This document shows, piece by piece, positions 43,506 to 51,528 of a stretch of 64,000 bases of DNA. A model generated the notes under the pieces. That model saw only the letters and a list, made by a program, of their open reading frames with translations. It was not told where the DNA came from and ran no database searches. Within the stretch, counting starts at the first letter, position 1; each line of letters opens with the position of its first letter. The stretch comes from Streptomyces sp. HM190 (lineage in GTDB: Bacteria; Actinomycetota; Actinomycetes; Streptomycetales; Streptomycetaceae), in NCBI RefSeq assembly GCF_009857135.1, contig NZ_CP047318.1, forward strand, positions 4,402,001 through 4,466,000, written 5' to 3'. The translations under genes were made by a program, and so were the position numbers.

Positions 43506-43547
43506 GTACCAGGGCCCGCTCCCGGCGTCGGGAGCGGGCCCTGGTAC
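43506..43547 (-). terminator. Terminator of the acyl-CoA dehydrogenase gene
   Basis: A perfect 19 bp stem GTACCAGGGCCCGCTCCCG/CGGGAGCGGGCCCTGGTAC with a GCGT loop. It lies after the acyl-CoA dehydrogenase stop and only 19 bases before the aminopeptidase start, so it either ends the first transcript or forms part of the aminopeptidase leader. Confidence 0.75.
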
Positions 43548-43664
43548 GAGGAACGGGGGACGGGGGTGGTGGACACGGACGGGTAGCGCCCGTGCACCAC
43601 CCGACCCGGTCGGCGGGCGGCCCCGGCCCCGGTGGCGGCGCCGCCCGGGACCGGGGCCGGGAGG

Positions 43665-45491
43665 TCAGAACGCCTCTTCGTCCAGCTCCATCAGGTCGAG
43701 GTCGACGCCCTCGGAGACCTTGCGGGCCAGGGTGACGCCGGGCAGGACGTTCGCGGCGAAGAACTTCGCCGCGGCGATCTTGCCGGTGTAGAAGGACTTG
43801 TCCTTGGCGGACGCGTTCGGGAGCTTCTCGGCGGCGACGGCGGCGCCCCTGAGGAGGAGGTAGCCGACGACGACGTCACCGGAGGCGAGCAGCAGGCGGG
43901 TGGTGTTGAGGCCCACCTTGTAGATGTTCTTGACGTCCTGCTCGGTCGCGGCGAGGTCGGTGAGCATGAGGCCGACGATGGCTTCCAGCTCGACCGCGGC
44001 CTTGGCGAGGTGCTCGCGGGCACCGGCCAGCTCCTCGCCGCCCTCGCCCAGCGCCAGGAACTTCTTGATCTCCTCGGCGAGGCTGTTCAGCGCGGCGCCC
44101 TGGTTGCGGACGATCTTCCGGAAGAAGAAGTCCTGGCCCTGGATCGCGGTGGTGCCCTCGTACAGGGTGTCGATCTTGGCGTCGCGGATGTACTGCTCGA
44201 TCGGGTACTCCTGGAGGAACCCGGAGCCGCCGAAGGTCTGCAGGGACTGGGCGAGCTGCTCGTAGCCCTTCTCGGAGCCGTAGCCCTTGACGATGGGGAG
44301 GAGCAGGTCGTTGAGGGCGTGCTCGGCGGAGGCGTCCTCGCCGGCCGCCTCCTTCACCGCGATCGCGTCCTGGACGGAGGCGGTGTAGAGGACGAGCGCG
44401 CGCATGCCCTCGGCGTACGCCTTCTGCGTCATCAGCGAGCGGCGGACGTCGGGGTGGTGCGTGATGGTGACCTTGGGCGCGGTCTTGTCCATGAAGTTCG
44501 CCAGGTCGGGGCCCTGGACGCGCTCCTTGGCGTACTCGAGGGCGTTGAGGTAGCCCGTCGAGAGGGTGGAGATCGCCTTCGTGCCGACCATCATGCGGGC
44601 GAACTCGATGATGCGGAACATCTGGCGGATGCCGTCGTGCTTGTCGCCGATCAGCCAGCCCTTGGCGGGGTGGCGGTCGCCGAAGGTCATCTCGCAGGTG
44701 TTGGAGGCCTTCAGGCCCATCTTGTGCTCGACGTTGGTGGCGTAGACGCCGTTGCGCTCGCCCAGCTCGCCGGTCTCGAAGTCGAACAGGTACTTGGGGA
44801 CCAGGAAGAGGGACAGGCCCTTGGTGCCGGGGCCGTGGCCCTCGGGGCGGGCGAGGACGTAGTGGAGGATGTTCTCCTCCATGTCGTGCTCACCGGAGGT
44901 GATGAAGCGCTTCACGCCCTCGATGTGCCAGGAGCCGTCCTCCTGCTGGACCGCCTTGGTGCGGCCCGCGCCGACGTCCGAACCGGCGTCCGGCTCGGTG
45001 AGCACCATGGTGGAGCCCCAGGTCCGCTCGACCGCGATCTGGGCGATCTTCTTCTGTACGTCGTTGCCCTCGTCGTAGAGGATGCCGGCGAACGCGGGGC
45101 CGGAGGAGTACATCCACACGGCCGGGTTCGCGCCGAGGACCAGCTCCGCGTAGGCCCAGATCAGGGAGGCGGGGGCGGTGGTGCCGCCGATGCCCTCGGG
45201 CAGGCCGAGCCGCCAGTACTCCGACTCCATGAAGGCCTTGTAGCTCTTCTTGAAGGAGGCGGGGACCGGGGCGGTGTTCGTCTCGGGGTCGAAGACCGGC
45301 GGGTTGCGGTCGGCGTCGGTGAAGGACTCCGCCAGCTCGTTCTCGGCGAGGCGGGTCAGCTCCTCCAGGATGCTCTTGGCGGTGTCCGTGTCCATCTCCG
45401 CGAACGGGCCGGTGCCGTACAGCTTGTCGCGGCCGAGCACCTCGAAGAGGTTGAACTCGATGTCGCGGAGATTCGACTTGTAGTGCCCCAT
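43665..45491 (-). CDS. Acyl-CoA dehydrogenase (FadE5-type, long form)
   Basis: A 608-residue flavoenzyme introducing the alpha-beta double bond in acyl-CoA. FAD and substrate regions include TMVLTEPDAGSDVGAGRTKA and HIEGVKRFITSGEHDMEENI; the catalytic glutamate lies in YEGTTAIQGQDFFFRKIV. A C-terminal extra helical domain (LAAVELEAIVGLML...) gives it the ~600-residue length of FadE5-like enzymes rather than the ~380 of classic ones. ATG 45491 follows GGAG. It is divergent from the SseB-like gene; the relatively AT-rich 150-base region between them holds both promoters. Likely used for fatty acid beta-oxidation. Confidence 0.9.
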   Translation of the reverse strand: MGHYKSNLRDIEFNLFEVLGRDKLYGTGPFAEMDTDTAKSILEELTRLAENELAESFTDADRNPPVFDPETNTAPVPASFKKSYKAFMESEYWRLGLPEGIGGTTAPASLIWAYAELVLGANPAVWMYSSGPAFAGILYDEGNDVQKKIAQIAVERTWGSTMVLTEPDAGSDVGAGRTKAVQQEDGSWHIEGVKRFITSGEHDMEENILHYVLARPEGHGPGTKGLSLFLVPKYLFDFETGELGERNGVYATNVEHKMGLKASNTCEMTFGDRHPAKGWLIGDKHDGIRQMFRIIEFARMMVGTKAISTLSTGYLNALEYAKERVQGPDLANFMDKTAPKVTITHHPDVRRSLMTQKAYAEGMRALVLYTASVQDAIAVKEAAGEDASAEHALNDLLLPIVKGYGSEKGYEQLAQSLQTFGGSGFLQEYPIEQYIRDAKIDTLYEGTTAIQGQDFFFRKIVRNQGAALNSLAEEIKKFLALGEGGEELAGAREHLAKAAVELEAIVGLMLTDLAATEQDVKNIYKVGLNTTRLLLASGDVVVGYLLLRGAAVAAEKLPNASAKDKSFYTGKIAAAKFFAANVLPGVTLARKVSEGVDLDLMELDEEAF

Positions 45492-45641
45492 GGCGACGGC
45501 TCCGTAAGAGAGGGATCGGCGAGGCACTGGATCCTCGCGCTGGTTCACGTACCAACAAGTAGCTTTTCACCGATGATGCTACCCGTCGGTAATAAGAAGC
45601 AACCCCGATCGGGTCATCTGTGACTCGTTACGCTTTGCCGC

Positions 45642-46151
45642 ATGTACGGCTACGACCAGAGCGCTGGCACTCAGCAGCAGTACGCCCCGCCGCAGCAGCC
45701 CATGTCCGGGCAGCAGATGCCGGGGCAGCAGATGCCCGGCGGCCCGATGGGCGGGGGCTACGGGCAGCAGCCTCCCCTGTACCCGGAGCCGTCGCCGCCG
45801 TCCCTGGCGGACGCGGTGCGTGCCTTCACCACGGGTCAGCTGGCCGCCGAGGACTTCCAGCAGGTCTTCGCGACGTCCAAGGTCTACTGTCCGCGCGGTG
45901 ACAACCCCGGCTTCCTGGCGCTGCACAACACGCAGCAGCCGGTGATCCCGATGTTCACCTCGCTCAAGGAGCTGCGCCGGTACGCCGGCAAGGAGTCCAA
46001 GTACTTCGTGATCACCGGTGCCGAGGTCATCGACCTGCTGCCCACCGGGTACGGCTTCGTCCTCGACATGGAGGGGGAGCACCGGATGGTCTTCGACGCG
46101 AAGGCGGTGGAGCAGATGGTGGAGTTCGCGATGCGGCGCATGTACGGATAG
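45642..46151 (+). CDS. SseB family protein
   Basis: A 169-residue protein. The first ~45 residues are low complexity (Gln, Pro, Gly, Met repeats such as GQQMPGQQMPGG), and residues ~55-165 form an SseB N-terminal-like domain (VYCPRGDNPGF...PVIPMFTSLKELRRYAGKESKYFVITGAEVIDLLPTGYGFVLD). The family is widespread with no settled function. A TACGCT -10-like element ends seven bases before ATG 45642 and no ribosome site is seen, so the mRNA is probably leaderless. A 26 bp palindrome follows the gene. Confidence 0.83.
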   Translation: MYGYDQSAGTQQQYAPPQQPMSGQQMPGQQMPGGPMGGGYGQQPPLYPEPSPPSLADAVRAFTTGQLAAEDFQQVFATSKVYCPRGDNPGFLALHNTQQPVIPMFTSLKELRRYAGKESKYFVITGAEVIDLLPTGYGFVLDMEGEHRMVFDAKAVEQMVEFAMRRMYG

Positions 46152-46247
46152 CGCCGCGCCCGGCGGGTCGTGCGTCCCGGCGGGCGGCGGTGGGCGTGGT
46201 GCCCGGTCCCGGCTCGGTGTCCGGGGTCGGTCGCGGGACGAGGTGAG

Positions 46248-46273
46248 CGCCCGGAGGGAATTCCCTCCGGGCG
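46248..46273 (+). terminator. Terminator, perfect 26 bp palindrome
   Basis: CGCCCGGAGGGAA directly abutting its reverse complement TTCCCTCCGGGCG, about 100 bases after the SseB-like stop. It can form a 12-13 bp hairpin with a minimal loop. Confidence 0.6.
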
Positions 46274-46295
46274 TTCGTCGTTGGGGCTGGCAGAA

Positions 46296-46311
46296 AGTTC
46301 AACGATCAACT
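46296..46311. promoter_or_regulatory. Imperfect palindrome upstream of pirin gene
   Basis: AGTTCAACGATCAACT, with AGTT/AACT ends, lies just before a TAAAGT element and about 30 bases before the pirin start. Its size resembles MarR-type operators. Weak evidence. Confidence 0.3.
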
Positions 46312-46338
46312 AAAGTGAAGGCACAAGGAGGTACCGAC

Positions 46339-47310
46339 ATGCCCGCAGTGACCGTCGAGAACCCGCTGACCCTGCCCCGTGTCGTCGCGTCGACCGACGC
46401 GGTGTCCCGTCCGGTGCTCGCCGTGACGACCGCGCCCAGCGGTTTCGAGGGCGAGGGCTTCCCGGTCCGCCGTGCGTTCGCCGGCATCAACTACCGCCAC
46501 CTCGACCCGTTCATCATGATGGACCAGATGGGCGAGGTGGAGTACGCGCCGGGAGAGCCGAAGGGCACCCCCTGGCACCCCCACCGTGGCTTCGAGACCG
46601 TCACCTACATCATCGACGGGATCTTCGACCACCAGGACAGCCAGGGCGGCGGCGGCACCATCACCAACGGTGACACCCAGTGGATGACGGCCGGTTCCGG
46701 CCTCCTCCACATCGAGGCCCCGCCGGAGTCGCTCGTCATGTCCGGCGGTCTCTTCCACGGCATCCAGCTGTGGGTGAACCTCCCGGCCAAGGACAAGATG
46801 ATGGCGCCGAGATACCAGGACATCCGCGGCGGCCAGGTCCAGCTCCTCACCACCCCCGACGGCGGCGCGCTGCTCCGCGTCATCGCCGGTGAGCTGGACG
46901 GACACCAGGGCCCCGGCATCACCCACACCCCGATCACCCTGCTCCACGCGACCGTGGCGCCGGGCGCGGAGATCACGCTGCCGTGGCGCGAGGACTTCAA
47001 CGCGCTGGCGTACGTGCTCGCCGGGCGCGGCAGCGTCGGTGTGGACCGCCGTCCGATCCACCTCGGTCAGACGGCAGTCTTCGGCGCGGGCTCGTCCCTC
47101 ACGGTGCGGGCGGACGAGAAGCAGGACTCCAACGCGCCCGACCTGGAGGTCGTGCTGCTCGGCGGACAGCCGATCCGTGAGCCCATGGCCCACTACGGCC
47201 CGTTCGTCATGAACACCCGCGAGGAGCTGCAGCAGGCTTTCGAGGACTTCCAGAAGGGCCGGCTGGGGACGATCCCCGCTGTCCACGGGATGACCGAGGG
47301 CGGCATCTGA
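46339..47310 (+). CDS. Pirin family protein
   Basis: A 323-residue double-cupin protein. The N-terminal cupin carries the metal-binding motif TPWHPHRGFETVTYIIDG and a conserved MTAGSGLLHIEAP segment; the C-terminal cupin is degenerate. Bacterial pirins bind iron or other metals, and some act as quercetin 2,3-dioxygenases or redox-sensing regulators; the specific role here is open. An excellent ribosome site AAGGAGGT precedes ATG 46339. It is monocistronic, closed by a 19 bp hairpin. Confidence 0.9.
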   Translation: MPAVTVENPLTLPRVVASTDAVSRPVLAVTTAPSGFEGEGFPVRRAFAGINYRHLDPFIMMDQMGEVEYAPGEPKGTPWHPHRGFETVTYIIDGIFDHQDSQGGGGTITNGDTQWMTAGSGLLHIEAPPESLVMSGGLFHGIQLWVNLPAKDKMMAPRYQDIRGGQVQLLTTPDGGALLRVIAGELDGHQGPGITHTPITLLHATVAPGAEITLPWREDFNALAYVLAGRGSVGVDRRPIHLGQTAVFGAGSSLTVRADEKQDSNAPDLEVVLLGGQPIREPMAHYGPFVMNTREELQQAFEDFQKGRLGTIPAVHGMTEGGI

Positions 47311-47350
47311 CCGCCGCTCCCCTGACCGCCGGTCCTGCCGGTGAGTCGTT

Positions 47351-47390
47351 GCCGACGAGGCCCCGCCCGACCGGGCGGGGCCTCGTCGGC
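47351..47390 (+). terminator. Terminator after pirin gene
   Basis: GCCGACGAGGCCCCGCCCG/CGGGCGGGGCCTCGTCGGC, an 18-19 bp perfect stem, 40 bases after the pirin stop. Confidence 0.85.
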
Positions 47391-47427
47391 CCTGCGGCAC
47401 CCCGGATGAGCCGCGGATGAGCGGCGT

Positions 47428-48585
47428 ATGAGCCGCCGGCGACGCGTCCCGGTTCGGCAGGCCCGTCCGTGTCACCCGGCCGGGGCGTCCGCGCACGACA
47501 GGGTGACGGTGGCGTGGTCCGCTGGAGGGGTGCAGCTGCTCCCCGAACCCGTGCGGCGTCTCGCCGCCTGGTGTGCCGTCGTACTGCTCGTCGCCGGGGT
47601 CGTGTACGTCGGGATCCTGCTGTGCGTGGCGTTCAGGACGGCCGTCACCCCGGTGCTGCTCGCCCTGCTGGGGGCCGCGCTGCTCGGGCCGTTGCACCGG
47701 CGGCTGGTCAGGGCGCGCGTGCACCGGTCGCTCGCCGCGGGCCTCACCTGCGTCGCCGTGGTCGCGGTCGTCGGCGGCGCCGTCTACGTCGTGGCCGCGG
47801 CGCTCCTCGACACCGGGGACCAGATCATCGCCTCCCTCCGGGACGCCGCCGAGGACGTCACCCGGCACTTCGGCGCGGCCGGCACCTCGCTGGACGACCT
47901 CGCCTCCCACGCCCAGGAGTTGCTGCGCAGGCTCGGGGGGACGGCGGCGTCCAACGTGATCAGCGGGGTGAGCGTCGTCGGCGAGGTCATCGCCATGGCC
48001 GTCCTCGCCCTGCTGCTCGTCTTCTTCTTCCTGCGGGACTCCGACCGGGTGTCCGGCGCCATCCGGTCGCTGTCGCCGTGCGGACTCGCCGACACGGTGG
48101 AGGCCGTCGCCCGGCGGGCGTTCGAGGCCGTCGAGGGGTTCATGCGCGGCACGACGCTCGTGGCGCTCATCGACGCCACCTGCATCGGGATCGGGTTGCT
48201 GATCCTCGACGTACCGGGCGCGGTGGGGCTCGCCGCGCTCGTGTTCGTCGGCGCGTACATCCCGTATCTCGGCGCCGTCGTGTCGGGCGGGGTGGCGGTG
48301 CTCGTCGCCCTCGCCGACCGGGGGGCCGTGGTCGCGCTGTGGGTCCTCGGGATGGTGCTCGCCGTGCAGCAACTGGAGGGGCATGTGCTCACGCCGATGA
48401 TCCAGAGCCGGACCGTGCAGATGCACCCGGCGGTCGTCATGATCGCCATCACCGCGGGGGCCTCGGTCGCCGGCGTGCTCGGCATGCTCCTCGCGGTGCC
48501 GCTGACCGCCGCGGCCTTCGCAGTCGTCCACGAACTGCGGGACCGCTACGCGAAGGAGAAGGAGGCGGCCGTCCGGCTCCCCTGA
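47428..48585 (+). CDS. AI-2E family transporter (PerM-type membrane protein)
   Basis: Up to 385 residues with about eight hydrophobic helices. Family hallmarks include LLVFFFLRDSDRV, the LVFVGAYIPYLGAVVSGG helix and VQQLEGHVLTPMIQSRTVQMHPAVVMIAI near the C-terminus. Members export or exchange small molecules or ions; autoinducer-2 transport has been proposed for only a few. The start is uncertain: ATG 47428 gives a basic N-terminus without a good ribosome site, and GTG codons around 47503-47530 are alternatives that would start closer to the first helix. Convergent with the SpoIIE phosphatase gene. Confidence 0.85.
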   Translation: MSRRRRVPVRQARPCHPAGASAHDRVTVAWSAGGVQLLPEPVRRLAAWCAVVLLVAGVVYVGILLCVAFRTAVTPVLLALLGAALLGPLHRRLVRARVHRSLAAGLTCVAVVAVVGGAVYVVAAALLDTGDQIIASLRDAAEDVTRHFGAAGTSLDDLASHAQELLRRLGGTAASNVISGVSVVGEVIAMAVLALLLVFFFLRDSDRVSGAIRSLSPCGLADTVEAVARRAFEAVEGFMRGTTLVALIDATCIGIGLLILDVPGAVGLAALVFVGAYIPYLGAVVSGGVAVLVALADRGAVVALWVLGMVLAVQQLEGHVLTPMIQSRTVQMHPAVVMIAITAGASVAGVLGMLLAVPLTAAAFAVVHELRDRYAKEKEAAVRLP

Positions 48586-48670
48586 CGGCTCCCTTGACGG
48601 CAGCCCTTGGCGGCGACCTCGGCGGTGGCCCGCCCGGGGGTGCCCGCGCGGGGCGGCTTGGCTGTTCCGG

Positions 48671-51166
48671 TCACCCCGCCGTCTCGTCCGGCGGGCCCGG
48701 CGGGTCCGGCCGTGCGGAGGGCTCGTGGAGTTCGAACCAGATGCTCTTGCCGTCGCCGCGCGGGTCGACGCCCCAGGCGTCCGCGAGCACGTCCATGAGG
48801 ACGAGGCCGCGTCCGGAGGACGCCAGCTCGCCGGGGCGGCGCTTGTGCGGGAGGTCGTCGCTGGCGTCGGTCACCTCGATCCGCATCCGCCGCTTGCCGC
48901 CGTCGCCGGTCATCTCGGCGACGAGGAGCGCGTCGGCGTCGGTGTGGACGAGGACGTTGGTGAGCATCTCGGAGACCAGGAGGACCGCCGAGTCGACCTG
49001 GTCGGGGCAGGTCCAGTCGTGGAGCAGGTCGCGGACCTGCTGGCGGGCCCCGGCGATGCGCTCCGGTTCGGCCTGCGCGACGGTCAGGGCGATGCGGCGC
49101 ACCGGAGGCCGTGTGCCGATCGTGTCGCCGCGACCGGAACCCCTGGCCTGGCGGCACAGCAGCAGCATCGCTATGTCGTCCTCGCGCCGGTCGGCGAGCG
49201 GGCCGGGCGTGTGGTGGGACGACGGCCCGTGCACCCCCTGGACCAGCGCGTCGGCCAGCGCCTCCAGCCGCCCGGGAGCGAGCCCGTTCACGACGCGGAG
49301 GTCGTCGGCCGGCGCGGCGGAGGAGGCCGAGTCGGCAGCGGGGGCCGCCGAGTCGGCCACACGAGAGGCCGAGCCCGCCGCCACGGCCGCCGGATCGGCC
49401 ACCACGGTCACCGGGCCGACCGCCGCGGCCGCCGGTTCGGTCGCGGCAAAGGTCGCGTTCACCCCCGGCCAACCCGCTCCCCCGAGGCTCTCCCCTGGCT
49501 CCCCCGGCGCCTCCGGCCCCCCGCCGACGTAACCGGCGCCTTCGACAGCGTTGCCATCCGCCGTACCCGGGACCGGGGCGGGGGCGATCTCCGTGTCCGT
49601 GTCCCTGTCGAAGGACTCCAGGATCGTTCTGATGCGCCGCCAGCCCGTGTCGAGGTCGTGGCCGCCGGTCTCGATGAGGCCGTCGGTGCACAGCAGCATC
49701 GTCTCGCCGGGTTCGAGGACGAGCCGGGTGGTGGGGTAGTCGGCGTCGGGGTCGATGCCGAGGGGCAGGCCGCCCGGGGTCGGCCGGACCAGGACCGTGC
49801 CGTCGGCCATGCGGATCGCCGGGTCGGGGTGCCCGGCGCGGGCGATGTCCAGCACCCCGCTCACCGGGTCGACCTCCACGTACAGGCAGGTCGCGAAGCG
49901 CAGGTCGGTGTAGGTGTCGCCGGAGGTGTCCGCGGTGACGCCGTGGAGGAAACGGGACGCGCGGGAGAGGACCGCGTCCGGCGGGTGGCCCTCGGAGGCG
50001 TAGGCGCGCAGGGCTATGCGGAGCTGGCCCATGAGCCCGGCGGCGCGTACGTCGTGGCCCTGGACGTCGCCGATGACGAGGGCGAAGCGGCCGTTGGGCA
50101 GGGCGATCATGTCGTACCAGTCGCCGCCGACCTGGAGCCCGCCGCCGGTGGGGACGTAGCGCGCCGCGACGCTCATGCCGGGTATCTCGGGGCCGAGCGT
50201 GGGCAGCATGGTGCGCTGGAGGCCGTCGGTCAGCGCGCGTTCGGTCTCGGCGGCGCCCGCGCGGGACAGCGCCTGGGCCAGCATCCGGGCCACGGTGGTC
50301 AGGACGGAGCGCTCGTCGGGGGTGAAGGCGACCGGGTAGGTGAAGCCGGCCATCCACGCGCCCATGGTGCGGCCGGCGACGATCAGCGGCAGGAAGGCCC
50401 AGGACCGGCGGTCGAACTGCTCCGCGAGCGGCCAGGCGGTGGGGTAGCGGGACTTGTAGTCCTCGGGGGAGGAGAGATACACGGCGCGGCCGGTGCGGAC
50501 GACCTCGGCGGCCGGGTAGTCCGTCTCCAGCGGCATATGGGTGAACGGGCCCTCGTCGCCGCGGTTGTGCCCGTGGTGCCCGATGACGGTGAGGCGGTCG
50601 CCCTCCACTCCGAACACGGCGAGCCCGTCGGGGGAGAAGCCCGGCATCGCCAGGCCCGCCGCGACCCGCAGCACCTCCTCCGTCGAGCGTGCCTCGGCCA
50701 GGGCCCGCCCCGCGTCCAGCAGGAACGCCTCGCGGGAGCGCCGCCAGTCACCGGTGACGGCGGCCGGGGCGCGGGCCGCGGTCTGCGGCGTCGGCTCGGT
50801 GACCTCCTGGATGGTGCCGATCAGCTCGACCGATCTGCGTACCGGGTCAAGGGTCGGTTTGGAACGGCTGCGCACGGTGCGGATGACCCGGCCCTGATCG
50901 TCCATGATCCTGATCCGGACCTCGGCGAGGGTGTCCTCCGCGACGGCGAGCTGGACGACGGAGACGATCTCGTTCCAGTCGACGGGGTGGAGCCGTGCGC
51001 GCGCGCCCGCCTGGGTGAGGGTGGTCGGTTCCGGGGGCAGCCCCAGGAGCCGAGCTGCTTCGGCGTCGACGGTGACGGTTCCGGCAGCGCTGTCCCAGGT
51101 CCACAGTCCCGTCGCCAGGGCGGACAGGACGTCCTCCACGGTGGGCGGGGGCTCACCAGTGCGCAT
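48671..51166 (-). CDS. PAS-GAF-SpoIIE phosphatase with C-terminal anti-sigma-type ATPase domain
   Basis: An 831-residue signalling protein. In order: a PAS domain (~10-120), a GAF domain (~145-305), a SpoIIE/PP2C phosphatase domain (~315-540) with the acidic metal-binding motifs GGDWYDMI and VIGDVQGHD, an Ala/Ser/Val low-complexity linker (~545-650), and an RsbW-like HATPase (~690-815) with SEMLTNVLVHT and GRGLVLMDVLADAWGVD. The combination suggests that one protein both dephosphorylates an anti-anti-sigma factor and can bind or phosphorylate such partners. No sigma or anti-sigma gene is adjacent. A TAGAGT element ends six bases before ATG 51166, implying a leaderless mRNA. Confidence 0.9.
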   Translation of the reverse strand: MRTGEPPPTVEDVLSALATGLWTWDSAAGTVTVDAEAARLLGLPPEPTTLTQAGARARLHPVDWNEIVSVVQLAVAEDTLAEVRIRIMDDQGRVIRTVRSRSKPTLDPVRRSVELIGTIQEVTEPTPQTAARAPAAVTGDWRRSREAFLLDAGRALAEARSTEEVLRVAAGLAMPGFSPDGLAVFGVEGDRLTVIGHHGHNRGDEGPFTHMPLETDYPAAEVVRTGRAVYLSSPEDYKSRYPTAWPLAEQFDRRSWAFLPLIVAGRTMGAWMAGFTYPVAFTPDERSVLTTVARMLAQALSRAGAAETERALTDGLQRTMLPTLGPEIPGMSVAARYVPTGGGLQVGGDWYDMIALPNGRFALVIGDVQGHDVRAAGLMGQLRIALRAYASEGHPPDAVLSRASRFLHGVTADTSGDTYTDLRFATCLYVEVDPVSGVLDIARAGHPDPAIRMADGTVLVRPTPGGLPLGIDPDADYPTTRLVLEPGETMLLCTDGLIETGGHDLDTGWRRIRTILESFDRDTDTEIAPAPVPGTADGNAVEGAGYVGGGPEAPGEPGESLGGAGWPGVNATFAATEPAAAAVGPVTVVADPAAVAAGSASRVADSAAPAADSASSAAPADDLRVVNGLAPGRLEALADALVQGVHGPSSHHTPGPLADRREDDIAMLLLCRQARGSGRGDTIGTRPPVRRIALTVAQAEPERIAGARQQVRDLLHDWTCPDQVDSAVLLVSEMLTNVLVHTDADALLVAEMTGDGGKRRMRIEVTDASDDLPHKRRPGELASSGRGLVLMDVLADAWGVDPRGDGKSIWFELHEPSARPDPPGPPDETAG

Positions 51167-51528
51167 TGACCCACTCTAAGAACAGCTGATCGGACCGTGC
51201 CACCGAAGCTGTGCCGGGCACCGGGCGGTACCGGAGGCGACCGCGATCGGTGGCGACGGCGGTGACAGCGGTCGACGTTATCGACAGAAACCGCTTGCGG
51301 TCCTGGCTATGGCTGTGACGGTGAGTATCTGCGCGGCGAAAGGTGTCCGGGAGGGAGAGCGGTGTCCAGGGGGCGGCAGGACGCGGTTGCCCCCGCGGGC
51401 GGCGGTAAACGGTGGGGAGGCGATCTCGGGGTGCCCGGTACGCTTGGCTGTGTTTCACGTGAAACACGGACGGTGAACCGTGTGGCACGGTCCCAGATCC
51501 CCGATCAGCGAAGACTGGATGAACGACG
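51167..51528. other. Intergenic region between SpoIIE gene and aspS, contains parS
   Basis: This 362-base gap carries the divergent promoters of the phosphatase and aspS and parS site 4. A frame starting at GTG 51362 overlaps parS and the aspS start but has no protein features. Nothing else recognised. Confidence 0.5.
51450..51467. other. parS: parS site 4 (ParB binding), perfect
   Basis: GTGTTTCACGTGAAACAC, an 18 bp perfect palindrome that includes the full 16 bp parS consensus, 62 bases upstream of aspS. Confidence 0.93.

Noticed and set aside
42156..45623. Very long open frames opposite the aminopeptidase and acyl-CoA dehydrogenase genes
   Set aside because: They are antisense shadows caused by extreme third-position GC. 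They have no family motifs, and the true genes on the other strand have intact domains and ribosome sites.
46018..46338. Upstream extension of the pirin gene
   Set aside because: It overlaps the SseB-like gene and its terminator, and AAGGAGGT precedes ATG 46339.
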